From NCBI GenBank assembly GCA_045595785.1, contig JAZOBE010000034.1, positions 1 to 64,000 on the forward strand: a stretch of DNA of 64,000 nt, read 5' to 3'. The stretch is from SFLA01 sp045595785. GTDB taxonomy: Bacteria > Bacillota > Clostridia > Oscillospirales > CAG-382. The notes beneath the pieces are model-generated. The model was not told where the DNA came from. It saw only the letters and a program-made list of their open reading frames with translations, and did not search any database. The position numbers and the translations under genes were made by a program. How positions within the stretch are numbered: the stretch's first letter is position 1; the number at the start of each line of letters is the position of its first letter. Shown piece by piece: positions 1-8,006 of this stretch.

Positions 1-224
1 TTGAGAGTCTTGCCGCCTACGGTGATGGTGCCAGACTCATCGTCAGCACATCCGTCGTGCTCGTAGCGACCCTGAGCGGTGTCGTACTTGAGAAGATGAG
101 CAAGCATAGAGGGGCTGGTAAGGTCGTTGATAGCAACTACCTGATAACCCTTTGCGCCGAACATCTGTCTGAACGCGAGACGACCGATACGGCCGAAACC
201 GTTAATTGCAACTTTAACTGACAT
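1..224 (-). CDS. gap: Glyceraldehyde-3-phosphate dehydrogenase, N-terminal part (runs off the window)
   Basis: Only the first 74 or so codons are inside the window; the gene continues beyond base 1. The N-terminus reads MSVKVAINGFGRIGRLAFRQ, the NAD-binding Rossmann start of type I GAPDH with its GFGRIGR motif, followed by the conserved VAINDLT and LLKYDT stretches. The enzyme oxidises glyceraldehyde-3-phosphate with NAD and phosphate in glycolysis, in the cytoplasm. The ATG at 224 is preceded by a good GGAGGT site (231-236). A promoter-like stretch lies between it and tatD, so it is probably transcribed on its own. Family assignment is firm; whether it is the glycolytic or a second paralogue cannot be seen. 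Confidence 0.95.
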   Translation of the reverse strand, partial: MSVKVAINGFGRIGRLAFRQMFGAKGYQVVAINDLTSPSMLAHLLKYDTAQGRYEHDGCADDESGTITVGGKTL

Positions 225-280
225 GATTATACCTCCAAAAATGTTTACTTAAAAGTAATAAATTTTATAAACCGATTTAT

Positions 281-307
281 TTTATATCATAATTGCGGAA
301 AAAACAA
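281..307 (-). promoter_or_regulatory. Candidate gap promoter
   Basis: Reading the minus strand, TTGTTT (307-302) and TATAAA (286-281) are separated by 15 bases. Between this and the gap ribosome site lies an inverted repeat, TTACTT-AA-AAGTAA (245-258), which could be an operator or 5' UTR hairpin. Spacing is short for SigA, so this is a modest candidate. The AT-rich stretch 308-369 shows no clear terminator for the upstream tatD gene. Confidence 0.35.
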
Positions 308-369
308 GTGCTTTTTTGTAAATTTTGTGTTTTTTATAAAACAATTATTAAAAATATGCTTTTTTTGTA

Positions 370-1131
370 TTATTTTACTATTCCGAAAAGGGAATAAGCG
401 TTGTTTCGGCAAATATCAGACATTTCTTCAAAGGAAACGCCGTAAATATTGGCAAGCATTTCAACAGTATGGCGCATGCGGTAACTATCATTTCTCTTTC
501 CACGCTCGGGCACGGGAGAGAGATACGGAGCGTCCGTTTCGCACATAACTCTGTTGGTGGGAACAGCCTTTACAGACGAGCGAAGCTTTTCTGCAGTCTT
601 GAAAGTAACCGAGCCGGAATATGAAATATACCAGCCTCTTTTAACAAGATACTCTGCCATTTCATAGCTTCCGGAAAAGCTGTGAAGCACTCCTCTGACC
701 TCAGGGAAACTGTCGATCATAGCAAGTGTGTCGCCGTGCGCTTCTCTGTCATGTATGACTACCGGAAGATTAAGCCTACGCGCCAATTCCATTTGCCTTT
801 CAAAAATACGCTTTTGTACGTCTCTTGGCGAAAAATCGTAGTGATAATCAAGACCGATCTCACCGATAGCAACGGCTTTCTTATCTGTAAGAAGCTGTTC
901 TAAGGCTTGCTCCCAATCTTCGGAAACCTCGGAAGCCTCGTGAGGATGAATTCCCACTGCAGCGTATACGTTTTGATACTTGTTCGCCAGCTCAAGGGAA
1001 CGTATAGAGGAGGCAATGTCCGAAGATGCGTTAAGAAAGCCTTCGACTCCAAGAGCAAACAACTCGGGAATAAGAGTGTCTCTGTCCTCATCAAACTGCT
1101 TGTCGTCGTAATGTGCGTGAGAATCAAACAT
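370..1131 (-). CDS. TatD family metal-dependent hydrolase (DNase)
   Basis: A 253-residue TatD/YcfH family protein, the usual full length. It starts MFDSHAHYDD with the HxH metal motif of the amidohydrolase TIM barrel. Further metal or active-site motifs are GEIGLDYHYD (about 92-101, with the conserved E), VVIHDREA (about 124), GVLHSFSG (about 146) and ETDAPYLSP (about 197-205). Family members are Mg-dependent 3'-5' nucleases or deoxynucleases acting in the cytoplasm. The start overlaps the metG stop by one base (TAATG), so the two are translationally coupled. The metG-tatD pairing is common in Firmicutes. The physiological substrate is not known from sequence. Confidence 0.93.
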   Translation of the reverse strand: MFDSHAHYDDKQFDEDRDTLIPELFALGVEGFLNASSDIASSIRSLELANKYQNVYAAVGIHPHEASEVSEDWEQALEQLLTDKKAVAIGEIGLDYHYDFSPRDVQKRIFERQMELARRLNLPVVIHDREAHGDTLAMIDSFPEVRGVLHSFSGSYEMAEYLVKRGWYISYSGSVTFKTAEKLRSSVKAVPTNRVMCETDAPYLSPVPERGKRNDSYRMRHTVEMLANIYGVSFEEMSDICRNNAYSLFGIVK

Positions 1132-3104
1132 TATCTTACCTTGCTTCCTACCGGAACGCTGTCATCGATAAATACTACCTTGACCTCATCTTCACCGGAA
1201 GCGAGTATCATACCGTTGCTCTCAACACCGCGAAGAACTGCGGGACGGAGATTTGAAACGAGTATGATCTTTTTGCCGATAAGCTGATCAGGCTCGTACC
1301 ATTTTGCGATACCGGAAACGACCTGTCTCACTTCGCCGATATCAACGGTGAGCTTTAACAGCTTGTCAGACTTGGGTACCTTTTCACAGGTGAGAATTTT
1401 ACCGACAGTAAGCTCTACCTTGGCAAAATCGTCAATGCCGATAAGCTCTTTCTCGGCTGCCTTTTCTGCCTTCTTTTCGGCTTTTTCCTTTTCCTTCTCG
1501 GCTTTTTTCTGTTGTTTTTCTTTTTCCTTTTCCTCAGCCTCTATCGCAGCCATAAACTTCTTTTCGTCAATACGCTCAAAAAGCTTTGCGCCGTCTGCGT
1601 TTACTGCAACTCCGTTTACCTTGTAATCAAAGTCCAGCTTGTCATAATCGTAAGCATCTTCGCCGTAAGCGAATACGTCGGCAATACGCTTTGCGGTAGA
1701 GGGGATATAAGGATAAAGCATAGCAGTACATATACGGATGCACTGAACCAGATTTGCCATAACGGTAGCAAGTCTGTCGCGGCTATCCTCGTTCTTGGCG
1801 AGTACCCAGGGAGTAGTTTCGTCGATATACTTATTACAAGCCTTGAAGCCGCTTATAACAGCCTCAGAAGCGTCAGCCACAAGATAATCGTCCATCTTCT
1901 TGAAGAAGCTGTCCTTAGCGGTATTGACTGCATTAAAGAGATTGTCATCAGCCTCGCCGGTTGCCGCAGTAGGAGCGGGAACAACGCCGTCAAAATACTG
2001 CTTTATCATTGCAGAAGTACGGCTTACGAGGTTACCTACAATATTGGCAAGATCAGAGTTGGTACGTGCGATAAGGCTTTCGTAGGTAATGCTTCCGTCA
2101 TTATAGAAGCCCATTTCGGAAAGCAGATAATATCTTACCGCGTCAACACCGAATTGTTCTGCCAGCTTATCACCGTAAAGCACGTTGCCGCGAGATTTGG
2201 ACATCTTGCTGTCTCCGCAGAGCAGCCAAGGATGTCCCAAAACCTTCTTGGGCAGGGGAATATCCAAAGCCATAAGGATAATAGGCCAGTAAATAGTATG
2301 GAAACGAACTATATCCTTGCCGATAACATGCAGATCTGCGGGCCACAGCTTATTATAGAGATCATCGGGATTTTCGGTATCATATCCGATAGCGGTGATA
2401 TAGTTGGAAAGTGCGTCGATCCAAACGTAGGACACGTGCTTGGGATCAAACTCAAGAGGAACACCCCAGGTAAAGCTGCTTCTGGAAACGCAAAGGTCCT
2501 GAAGACCGGGCTTAAGGAAATTGTTTACCATCTCGTTTTTACGTGAAACGGGCGTGATAAACTCAGGGTGAGCATCATAATACTCAAGCAGTCTGTCTGC
2601 ATACTTTGAAAGACGGAGGAAATAAGCCTCTTCTTTTGCTTTTTTTACTTCTCTGCCGCAATCAGGGCATTTGCCGTCTACAAGCTGTGAATCGGTCCAG
2701 AAGGACTCGCAGGGGGTACAATAATGTCCCTCATAAGCGCTCTTATAGATATCGCCTTGCTCGTACAGCTTATTATAAATGTGGCTTACCACCTTTTCGT
2801 GCTGTTTATCGGTGGTACGGATGAATTTGTCATATTCGCACTGGTAAAGATCCCAAAGGTTTCTGATACCTGCGGCTATCTTATCAACATACTCCTGAGG
2901 AGTTACACCGTTTGCCTCTGCCTCTGTCTGTATTTTCTGACCGTGCTCGTCGGTGCCGGTGAGGAAAAATACATCGTATCCCTGTTTTTTCTTATATCTG
3001 GCAATAGCATCGGTAAGGATGATCTCATAAATATTGCCGATATGAGGGAGCTTTGAGGTATAAGCAATGGCGGTTGTGATATAAAATTTTTCTTTATTGT
3101 TCAT
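1131..3104 (-). CDS. metG: Methionyl-tRNA synthetase with C-terminal tRNA-binding domain
   Basis: Class I aminoacyl-tRNA synthetase charging tRNA-Met. Visible are the HIGH-type motif in LPHIGNIYE (about 18-26), the zinc knuckle CTPC...CPDCG (about 126-145), KMSKSRGN, and a C-terminal EMAP/Trbp111-like OB domain (IDDFAKVELTVGKIL onward, last 105 residues or so). The catalytic core and this domain are joined by a very lysine/glutamate-rich linker of about 40 residues, probably helical. I chose the start at 3104 (MNNKEKFYITTAIAYTS) because family homology begins there. An upstream in-frame ATG would give 21 extra residues with no homology. The 5' end lies within the end of tadA (11-base overlap) and its 3' end overlaps tatD. 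Confidence 0.97.
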   Translation of the reverse strand: MNNKEKFYITTAIAYTSKLPHIGNIYEIILTDAIARYKKKQGYDVFFLTGTDEHGQKIQTEAEANGVTPQEYVDKIAAGIRNLWDLYQCEYDKFIRTTDKQHEKVVSHIYNKLYEQGDIYKSAYEGHYCTPCESFWTDSQLVDGKCPDCGREVKKAKEEAYFLRLSKYADRLLEYYDAHPEFITPVSRKNEMVNNFLKPGLQDLCVSRSSFTWGVPLEFDPKHVSYVWIDALSNYITAIGYDTENPDDLYNKLWPADLHVIGKDIVRFHTIYWPIILMALDIPLPKKVLGHPWLLCGDSKMSKSRGNVLYGDKLAEQFGVDAVRYYLLSEMGFYNDGSITYESLIARTNSDLANIVGNLVSRTSAMIKQYFDGVVPAPTAATGEADDNLFNAVNTAKDSFFKKMDDYLVADASEAVISGFKACNKYIDETTPWVLAKNEDSRDRLATVMANLVQCIRICTAMLYPYIPSTAKRIADVFAYGEDAYDYDKLDFDYKVNGVAVNADGAKLFERIDEKKFMAAIEAEEKEKEKQQKKAEKEKEKAEKKAEKAAEKELIGIDDFAKVELTVGKILTCEKVPKSDKLLKLTVDIGEVRQVVSGIAKWYEPDQLIGKKIILVSNLRPAVLRGVESNGMILASGEDEVKVVFIDDSVPVGSKVR

Positions 3105-3567
3105 TTGCACATTGCCTCTCATGTTTAGTTCTAAGTTTTTTGAAAAAATCTGACAGCAGGGAAGCACATTCGTCTTTCAAAATGCCGCCCTCTGCTTCGA
3201 AATGGTGATTAAAATTGTATTTGCTTAAATCAATTACACTGCTCACGGCGCCCATTTTCGTATCGTATGCGCCGAAATATACGTTTTTTATCCGTGCATT
3301 TGCTACAGCACCTGCACACATGGGACACGGCTCAAGTGTAACGTAAAGCTCGCATCCTTCAAGGCGCCAAGCGCCAAGCTTCTTGCAGGCACGGTCAATG
3401 GCAATCATTTCCGCGTGCATAATAGCATTCTTCTTTTCCTCACGGCGGTTGTATCCGGTAGAGATCACCTTGCCGTCCTTGACGACGACAGCACCAACGG
3501 GAACCTCACCGCGAAGCGCGGCTTTTTTCGCGCAGTTAATGGCACGGCGCATAAATTTAATATCCAT
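3094..3567 (-). CDS. tadA: tRNA-specific adenosine deaminase TadA
   Basis: A 157-residue cytidine/deoxycytidylate deaminase-fold protein. The start MDIKFMRRAINCAKKAALRG fits TadA; earlier in-frame codons run back into the neighbouring CPBP gene and look non-coding. Zinc ligands and the proton-shuttle Glu are visible as HAEM (about 54-57) and PCPMCAGA (about 84-91). TadA converts A34 to inosine in tRNA-Arg(ACG), allowing CGN decoding. It sits eight bases after the CPBP gene and overlaps metG, so protease-tadA-metG-tatD is read as one operon. The family also contains guanine deaminases, but context and motifs favour TadA. Confidence 0.94.
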   Translation of the reverse strand: MDIKFMRRAINCAKKAALRGEVPVGAVVVKDGKVISTGYNRREEKKNAIMHAEMIAIDRACKKLGAWRLEGCELYVTLEPCPMCAGAVANARIKNVYFGAYDTKMGAVSSVIDLSKYNFNHHFEAEGGILKDECASLLSDFFKKLRTKHERQCANEQ

Positions 3568-3575
3568 CACTTTAC

Positions 3576-4559
3576 TCAATCGGGAAACAGCACCGAATAA
3601 TACCGTGCAAAAAATGATAGCAGATATACAACGATAAGTGCGTAGGTCCAGAAATTGGAGAAAACCGCACGCAAAGGAGTAAATCCACTGCCGGTAAGAA
3701 GCTGCTGCTTTTCGTCCTTTACACAAATAGGAAACCTGCCGGGCATGCGTATAAACTTAAACAGATAAATAAGCGAATATATTATTGCGCCGATTATAAG
3801 ATATCCGCATGTCATAACCACAACTTCGTTTCCGTATTCTGCGAATACAGCAAACGAATTGTTAAACAAATGCAAAAGAACGCCGGGCCAAATGGATCCT
3901 GTGGCAACATAAGCACCGCCTATAAGTAATCCGAAAAGAAATGCAAAAATGCACTGAAGGGGATTTACGTGACACAGACCGAACAACACAGCGGAAGTGA
4001 TTACCGCAAACTTCGTTCCCATAGGGCGAAGGGCGGATATGCATACACCGCGGAACGCAAATTCCTCAACTATTGCAGGACATATTGCGGACATAACGTA
4101 ATAAAGTAAAATATCCGTCGTGCTGTCATAAGGCACGGTTTCAGGTGCGAAGATCTCGTTATACCAAGGAAACAAAAGCTGGAGAACCAGGTTCAGCAGC
4201 AGGCAGATTCCGAAAACGAAAAAGGTATATCCAACGGGATTTTTCGTCAGCCTCGGCTTTACAGGGAAAAGTCCCTTTATTCCGGTTTTGCATCCTAAAG
4301 CGGCGATAACAAAAGGCAATACGATAGAAGACGCGTAAAGCAATATGTTAAATAGCAACTCGTAGGTAGTAATAGGCATAAATCCGGTAAAAAACGGAGC
4401 CGCCCAACGTGCCACATACGAATATACATCGCCCAGAAGATTAAGCAGTGATAAGCAAAGGCACACAGAGAAAAGCAAAAAGCCTATTTTCCTTTTGCCG
4501 CGCTTGTACGTTATCTTATTATCTGTATAAATTTGTTTTTGGATGATATCAAGTGTCAT
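3576..4559 (-). CDS. CPBP family intramembrane glutamic protease
   Basis: A 327-residue integral membrane protein with about eight hydrophobic segments. The CPBP (CAAX protease/bacteriocin-processing, Abi) signature is clear: EEFAFRGV (motif 1, about residue 164), FGLCHVNPLQCIFAFLFGLL (motif 2) and PGVLLHLFNNSFA (motif 3). The Glu pair, the Arg and the His residues are the catalytic set. Members cleave prenylated or membrane proteins, or act in bacteriocin immunity; the substrate here is unknown. It is first in the operon with tadA-metG-tatD. No strong Shine-Dalgarno precedes the ATG at 4559, so a slightly later start is possible. Confidence 0.88.
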   Translation of the reverse strand: MTLDIIQKQIYTDNKITYKRGKRKIGFLLFSVCLCLSLLNLLGDVYSYVARWAAPFFTGFMPITTYELLFNILLYASSIVLPFVIAALGCKTGIKGLFPVKPRLTKNPVGYTFFVFGICLLLNLVLQLLFPWYNEIFAPETVPYDSTTDILLYYVMSAICPAIVEEFAFRGVCISALRPMGTKFAVITSAVLFGLCHVNPLQCIFAFLFGLLIGGAYVATGSIWPGVLLHLFNNSFAVFAEYGNEVVVMTCGYLIIGAIIYSLIYLFKFIRMPGRFPICVKDEKQQLLTGSGFTPLRAVFSNFWTYALIVVYLLSFFARYYSVLFPD

Positions 4560-4589
4560 GATAAAGTAAAAAGTTGTAAATTAAGCGGA

Positions 4590-4620
4590 ATGTGCGGATG
4601 CGGAGACTGCATCCGCACAT
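4590..4620 (-). terminator. Hairpin between ppdK and the CPBP gene
   Basis: A perfect 12-bp stem (4590-4601 with 4609-4620) and seven-base loop follows the ppdK stop by 17 bases. No run of T follows on the minus strand, so it is either a weak intrinsic terminator or an RNA-stabilising 3' hairpin. Confidence 0.55.
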
Positions 4621-4637
4621 GTAGTGTGGGTTAGCTA

Positions 4638-7262
4638 TTAGTTATTTTTAAGTGCTGCCTGCGCTGCCGCAAGACGTGCGATGGGCACTCTGAAGGGAGA
4701 GCAAGAAACGTAGGTCAGACCAACCTTGTGGCAGAATTCAACGGAGGAAGGATCACCGCCGTGCTCGCCGCAGATACCGAGCTTAATGTCGGGACGGGTC
4801 TGCTTGCCCAGCTTGGAAGCCATTTCGACCAGCTTGCCAACGCCGTTCTGGTCAAGACGTGCAAAAGGATCGCTTTCGTAGATCTTGCTGTCATAGTAAG
4901 AATCAAGGAACTTGCCTGCATCATCACGGGAGAAGCCGAAGGTCATCTGAGTGAGGTCGTTGGTACCGAAGGAGAAGAATTCGGCTTCGGTAGCGATCTC
5001 GTCAGCAGTAAGCGCTGCACGAGGAATCTCAATCATAGTACCCACTTTGTACTTCATCTCGCTGCCTGCGTTTGCAAGCTCTTCGTTTGCAACGGCAACA
5101 ACGGTCTTCTTAACGTAAGCAAGCTCTTTTACGTCGCCTACGAGAGGAATCATAATTTCGGGAACGATAGTCCATTCGGGATGACGGGACTGAACGTTAA
5201 GTGCAGCGCGGATAACCGCTCTGGTCTGCATTGCTGCGATTTCGGGGTAGGTTACTGCAAGACGGCATCCTCTGTGGCCCATCATGGGGTTGAACTCGTG
5301 GAGAGATGCGATAATATCTTTAATCTGCTTAACCGTCTTGCCCTGAGTAGCCGCAAGCTCTTCAATATCCTTTTCCTCGGTGGGAACGAACTCGTGGAGG
5401 GGAGGATCCAAGTAACGGATGGTTACGGGGTTGCCCTGCATAGCCTCGTAAAGGCTTTCAAAGTCTGCCTGCTGGAGGGGAAGTATCTTTTCAAGTGCCT
5501 TTTCTCTCTGCTCAACAGTATCAGAACAGATCATTTCACGGATAGCACCGATCTTATCAAAGAACATGTGCTCGGTACGGCAGAGACCGATACCTTCTGC
5601 ACCAAGCTCGTATGCCTTTTCTGCATCCTTCTTGGTGTCTGCATTGGTACGGATCTGAAGCTTTCTGAATTTGTCAGCCCAATCCATTATTCTGCCCAGC
5701 TCGCCAACGATCTTAGCGTCAACAGTGGGGATGATACCGTCATAAATATTACCGGTAGAACCGTCAATGGATATCTCGTCGCCCTCGTTAAAGGTCTTGC
5801 CGGCAAGAACAAAGCGCTTGTTCTCTTCATCCATAGCGATTGCGGAGCAACCGGATACACAGCAGGTACCCATACCGCGCGCTACAACTGCTGCATGGCT
5901 GGTCATACCGCCGCGAACGGTCAGTATACCCTGAGCTGCCTTCATACCTTCAATATCTTCAGGAGAGGTCTCGAGTCTTACGAGAATTACCTTCTCACCG
6001 CGCTCATTCCATTCCTTTGCGTCTTCGGCAGTGAAAACTATCTTACCGCAAGCTGCACCGGGAGAAGCTGCAAGAGCTTTTGCCATAGGAACAGCCTTCT
6101 TCAGTGCGTCGGCACTGAACTGAGGATGGAGAAGAGTATCGAGGTTACGGGGATCTATCATAAGAACAGCTTTTTCTTCAGTGATCATGCCTTCGTCAAC
6201 GAGGTCGCAAGCGATCTTGAGAGCTGCCTGTGCGGTTCTCTTACCGTTTCTGGTCTGAAGCATATAAAGCTTTTTGTTTTCAATAGTGAATTCCATGTCC
6301 TGCATGTCGCGGTAATGGTTTTCAAGAATATTACAAATGTTGGTGAACTGTTCAAAGCACTCAGGCATAACTTCTGCCATCTTTGCTATGGGAAGAGGAG
6401 TACGAACACCGGCAACAACGTCTTCACCCTGGGCATTCATAAGGAATTCGCCCATAAGACGCTTTTCACCGGTTGCAGGATCACGTGTAAATGCAACGCC
6501 GGTACCGGAGGTATCACCCATATTACCGAATGCCATCATCTGTACGTTAACAGCGGTGCCCCAGCTGTAGGGAATATCGTTGTCTCTTCTGTAAATGTTT
6601 GCTCTGGGGTTGTCCCAGCTTCTGAATACTGCGGTGATGGCGCCGAAAAGCTGTTCGATAGGATCGGTGGGGAAGTCAGTGCCGATCTTATCCTTGTATT
6701 CCTGCTTAAACTGTGTTGCAAGATACTTAAGATCGTCTGCGGTAAGGTCAACGTCCTGGGTTACGCCCTTTTCTTCCTTGAGCTTATCGATGAGCACCTC
6801 GAAATACTTTTTGCCGACTTCCATAACAACGTCGGAATACATTTGAATAAATCTGCGATAGCAATCCCAAGCCCAACGAGGATTGCCGGATTTTTCAGCA
6901 ATAACGTTAACAACGTCTTCGTTAAGACCAAGGTTAAGGATGGTATCCATCATACCGGGCATAGAAGCTCTTGCGCCGGATCTTACGGAAACCAGAAGGG
7001 GATTTTCCTTATCACCGAACTTTTTGCCGGTAACCTGTTCCATCTTTCCGATATATTCAAGAATTTGAGCCTTTATATCCTCGCCGATCTTGCGATCGTC
7101 ATCATAATAACGAGTACAAGCCTCAGTAGAAATTGTAAAGCCTTGGGGGACGGGAAGACCGAGATTTGTCATCTCTGCCAGGTTCGCGCCTTTGCCGCCA
7201 AGCAATTCACGCATCGAACCGTTACCCTCTGAAAACATATAGACATACTTTTTTTCTGCCAT
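4638..7262 (-). CDS. ppdK: Pyruvate, phosphate dikinase
   Basis: An 874-residue, full-length PPDK interconverting ATP + Pi + pyruvate and AMP + PPi + PEP. The ATP-grasp nucleotide-binding domain begins at MAEKKYVYMFSEGNGSMREL with the glycine-rich LLGGKGANLAEM. The central phospho-histidine domain has the swivelling His in GGMTSHAAVVARGMG (about 447-461). The C-terminal PEP-utilising barrel carries GLCRTEHMF and GICGEHGGDP, with the catalytic Cys near SCSPFRVPIARLAAAQA. The ATG is preceded by GGAGGT at good spacing and a near-consensus promoter. In anaerobes the enzyme can run glycolytically with PPi or make PEP for gluconeogenesis. GTP-type PEPCK at 62147-63946 completes the PEP node. No regulatory kinase gene is nearby. 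Confidence 0.98.
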   Translation of the reverse strand: MAEKKYVYMFSEGNGSMRELLGGKGANLAEMTNLGLPVPQGFTISTEACTRYYDDDRKIGEDIKAQILEYIGKMEQVTGKKFGDKENPLLVSVRSGARASMPGMMDTILNLGLNEDVVNVIAEKSGNPRWAWDCYRRFIQMYSDVVMEVGKKYFEVLIDKLKEEKGVTQDVDLTADDLKYLATQFKQEYKDKIGTDFPTDPIEQLFGAITAVFRSWDNPRANIYRRDNDIPYSWGTAVNVQMMAFGNMGDTSGTGVAFTRDPATGEKRLMGEFLMNAQGEDVVAGVRTPLPIAKMAEVMPECFEQFTNICNILENHYRDMQDMEFTIENKKLYMLQTRNGKRTAQAALKIACDLVDEGMITEEKAVLMIDPRNLDTLLHPQFSADALKKAVPMAKALAASPGAACGKIVFTAEDAKEWNERGEKVILVRLETSPEDIEGMKAAQGILTVRGGMTSHAAVVARGMGTCCVSGCSAIAMDEENKRFVLAGKTFNEGDEISIDGSTGNIYDGIIPTVDAKIVGELGRIMDWADKFRKLQIRTNADTKKDAEKAYELGAEGIGLCRTEHMFFDKIGAIREMICSDTVEQREKALEKILPLQQADFESLYEAMQGNPVTIRYLDPPLHEFVPTEEKDIEELAATQGKTVKQIKDIIASLHEFNPMMGHRGCRLAVTYPEIAAMQTRAVIRAALNVQSRHPEWTIVPEIMIPLVGDVKELAYVKKTVVAVANEELANAGSEMKYKVGTMIEIPRAALTADEIATEAEFFSFGTNDLTQMTFGFSRDDAGKFLDSYYDSKIYESDPFARLDQNGVGKLVEMASKLGKQTRPDIKLGICGEHGGDPSSVEFCHKVGLTYVSCSPFRVPIARLAAAQAALKNN

Positions 7263-7294
7263 GTGTAACCTCCATAATTTTATTTATCCGATAT

Positions 7295-7322
7295 ATTATA
7301 ACACAAAAATCCGTTTTGTCTA
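7295..7322 (-). promoter_or_regulatory. ppdK promoter
   Basis: On the minus strand TAGACA (7322-7317), 16 bases, then TATAAT (7300-7295). One mismatch from the SigA consensus. It faces away from the pth promoter in a 154-base divergent region. Confidence 0.7.
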
Positions 7323-7363
7323 TACTTTTTTTGAACTTTATTACATATTATTTATTTTATGCC

Positions 7364-7392
7364 TTGACAAATTCGTTCAAAAGATATAAACT
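7364..7392 (+). promoter_or_regulatory. pth-mfd promoter
   Basis: TTGACA at 7364-7369, 17 bases, then TAAACT (7387-7392); a TATAAA at 7385-7390 is an alternative -10 with shorter spacing. The -35 is a perfect consensus, and an AAGGAGG site follows just before the pth ATG. Confidence 0.6.
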
Positions 7393-7416
7393 TACTGACC
7401 GAAGGAGGAATGCGTT

Positions 7417-8004
7417 ATGGGTCTTTTCTCGACCGGAGGAGTCGAATATATTATCGTGGGCCTTGGAAATCCCGAGCCGCGTTATGATAACACAAGGCAT
7501 AATGCCGGATTCAGAGCTATTGACAGAGTTGCTGAGAAATGCGGTTGCAAGATAAAGTCTCTGAAACACATGGCTCTTTGCGGTAAAGCTGAACTTTGCG
7601 GTAAAAAGGTGCTTTTGATGAAGCCGCAAACATATATGAATCATTCCGGAGAGGCAGTTGCCGCCGCCTCAAAGTTTTATAAGGTTCCTCCCAAAAACAT
7701 AATTGTCTTGTTTGATGATTGTGCTATAGAAGTTGGCGCTTTGCGTATCCGAAGAAAAGGAAGCGCGGGAGGTCACAACGGAATTAAATCTTTGATCGAA
7801 CATCTTGGTACTCAGGACTTTCCGAGAGTTAAGATAGGTGTTGGTGAAAAGCCGCATCCCGATTACGATATGGCAGATTGGGTGCTTTCGTCCTTTTCGT
7901 CAGCTGAATTCAAAAGGGTAAGCGATAGGTTTGATGACGTTTGTAAGGCTGTTGAGCTTATTATTTCCGGTGATACCGACAAGGCAATGAATCTTTTTAA
8001 CTGA
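7417..8004 (+). CDS. pth: Peptidyl-tRNA hydrolase
   Basis: A 195-residue Pth, the standard length. It releases peptides from prematurely dropped peptidyl-tRNA so that tRNAs can be recycled. The core starts IIVGLGNPEPRYDNTRHNAGF, with the catalytic His in TRHNAGF. The conserved KPQTYMNHSGEAV, LFDDCAIEVGALRIR and KGSAGGHNGIKS stretches follow. The ATG is preceded by AAGGAGG at seven bases. About ten residues precede the family core, a little more than usual. mfd follows after two bases, as in many Firmicutes. Confidence 0.97.
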   Translation: MGLFSTGGVEYIIVGLGNPEPRYDNTRHNAGFRAIDRVAEKCGCKIKSLKHMALCGKAELCGKKVLLMKPQTYMNHSGEAVAAASKFYKVPPKNIIVLFDDCAIEVGALRIRRKGSAGGHNGIKSLIEHLGTQDFPRVKIGVGEKPHPDYDMADWVLSSFSSAEFKRVSDRFDDVCKAVELIISGDTDKAMNLFN

Positions 8005-8006
8005 AT

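Noticed and set aside
1512..2546. A 344-codon plus-strand frame opposite metG
   Set aside because: Shadow of metG; no ribosome site and no recognisable product.
4728..7232. An 834-codon open frame on the plus strand opposite ppdK
   Set aside because: It is an antisense shadow of a long, codon-biased gene. The translation has no motif, no ribosome site and a composition rich in His, Cys and Asn unlike real proteins here.
7263..7416. Search for a riboswitch or T-box in intergenic leaders (including before metG, ppdK and potA)
   Set aside because: metG starts inside tadA, so there is no leader. The other gaps hold only promoters and ribosome sites; no conserved T-box or riboswitch core was recognised.
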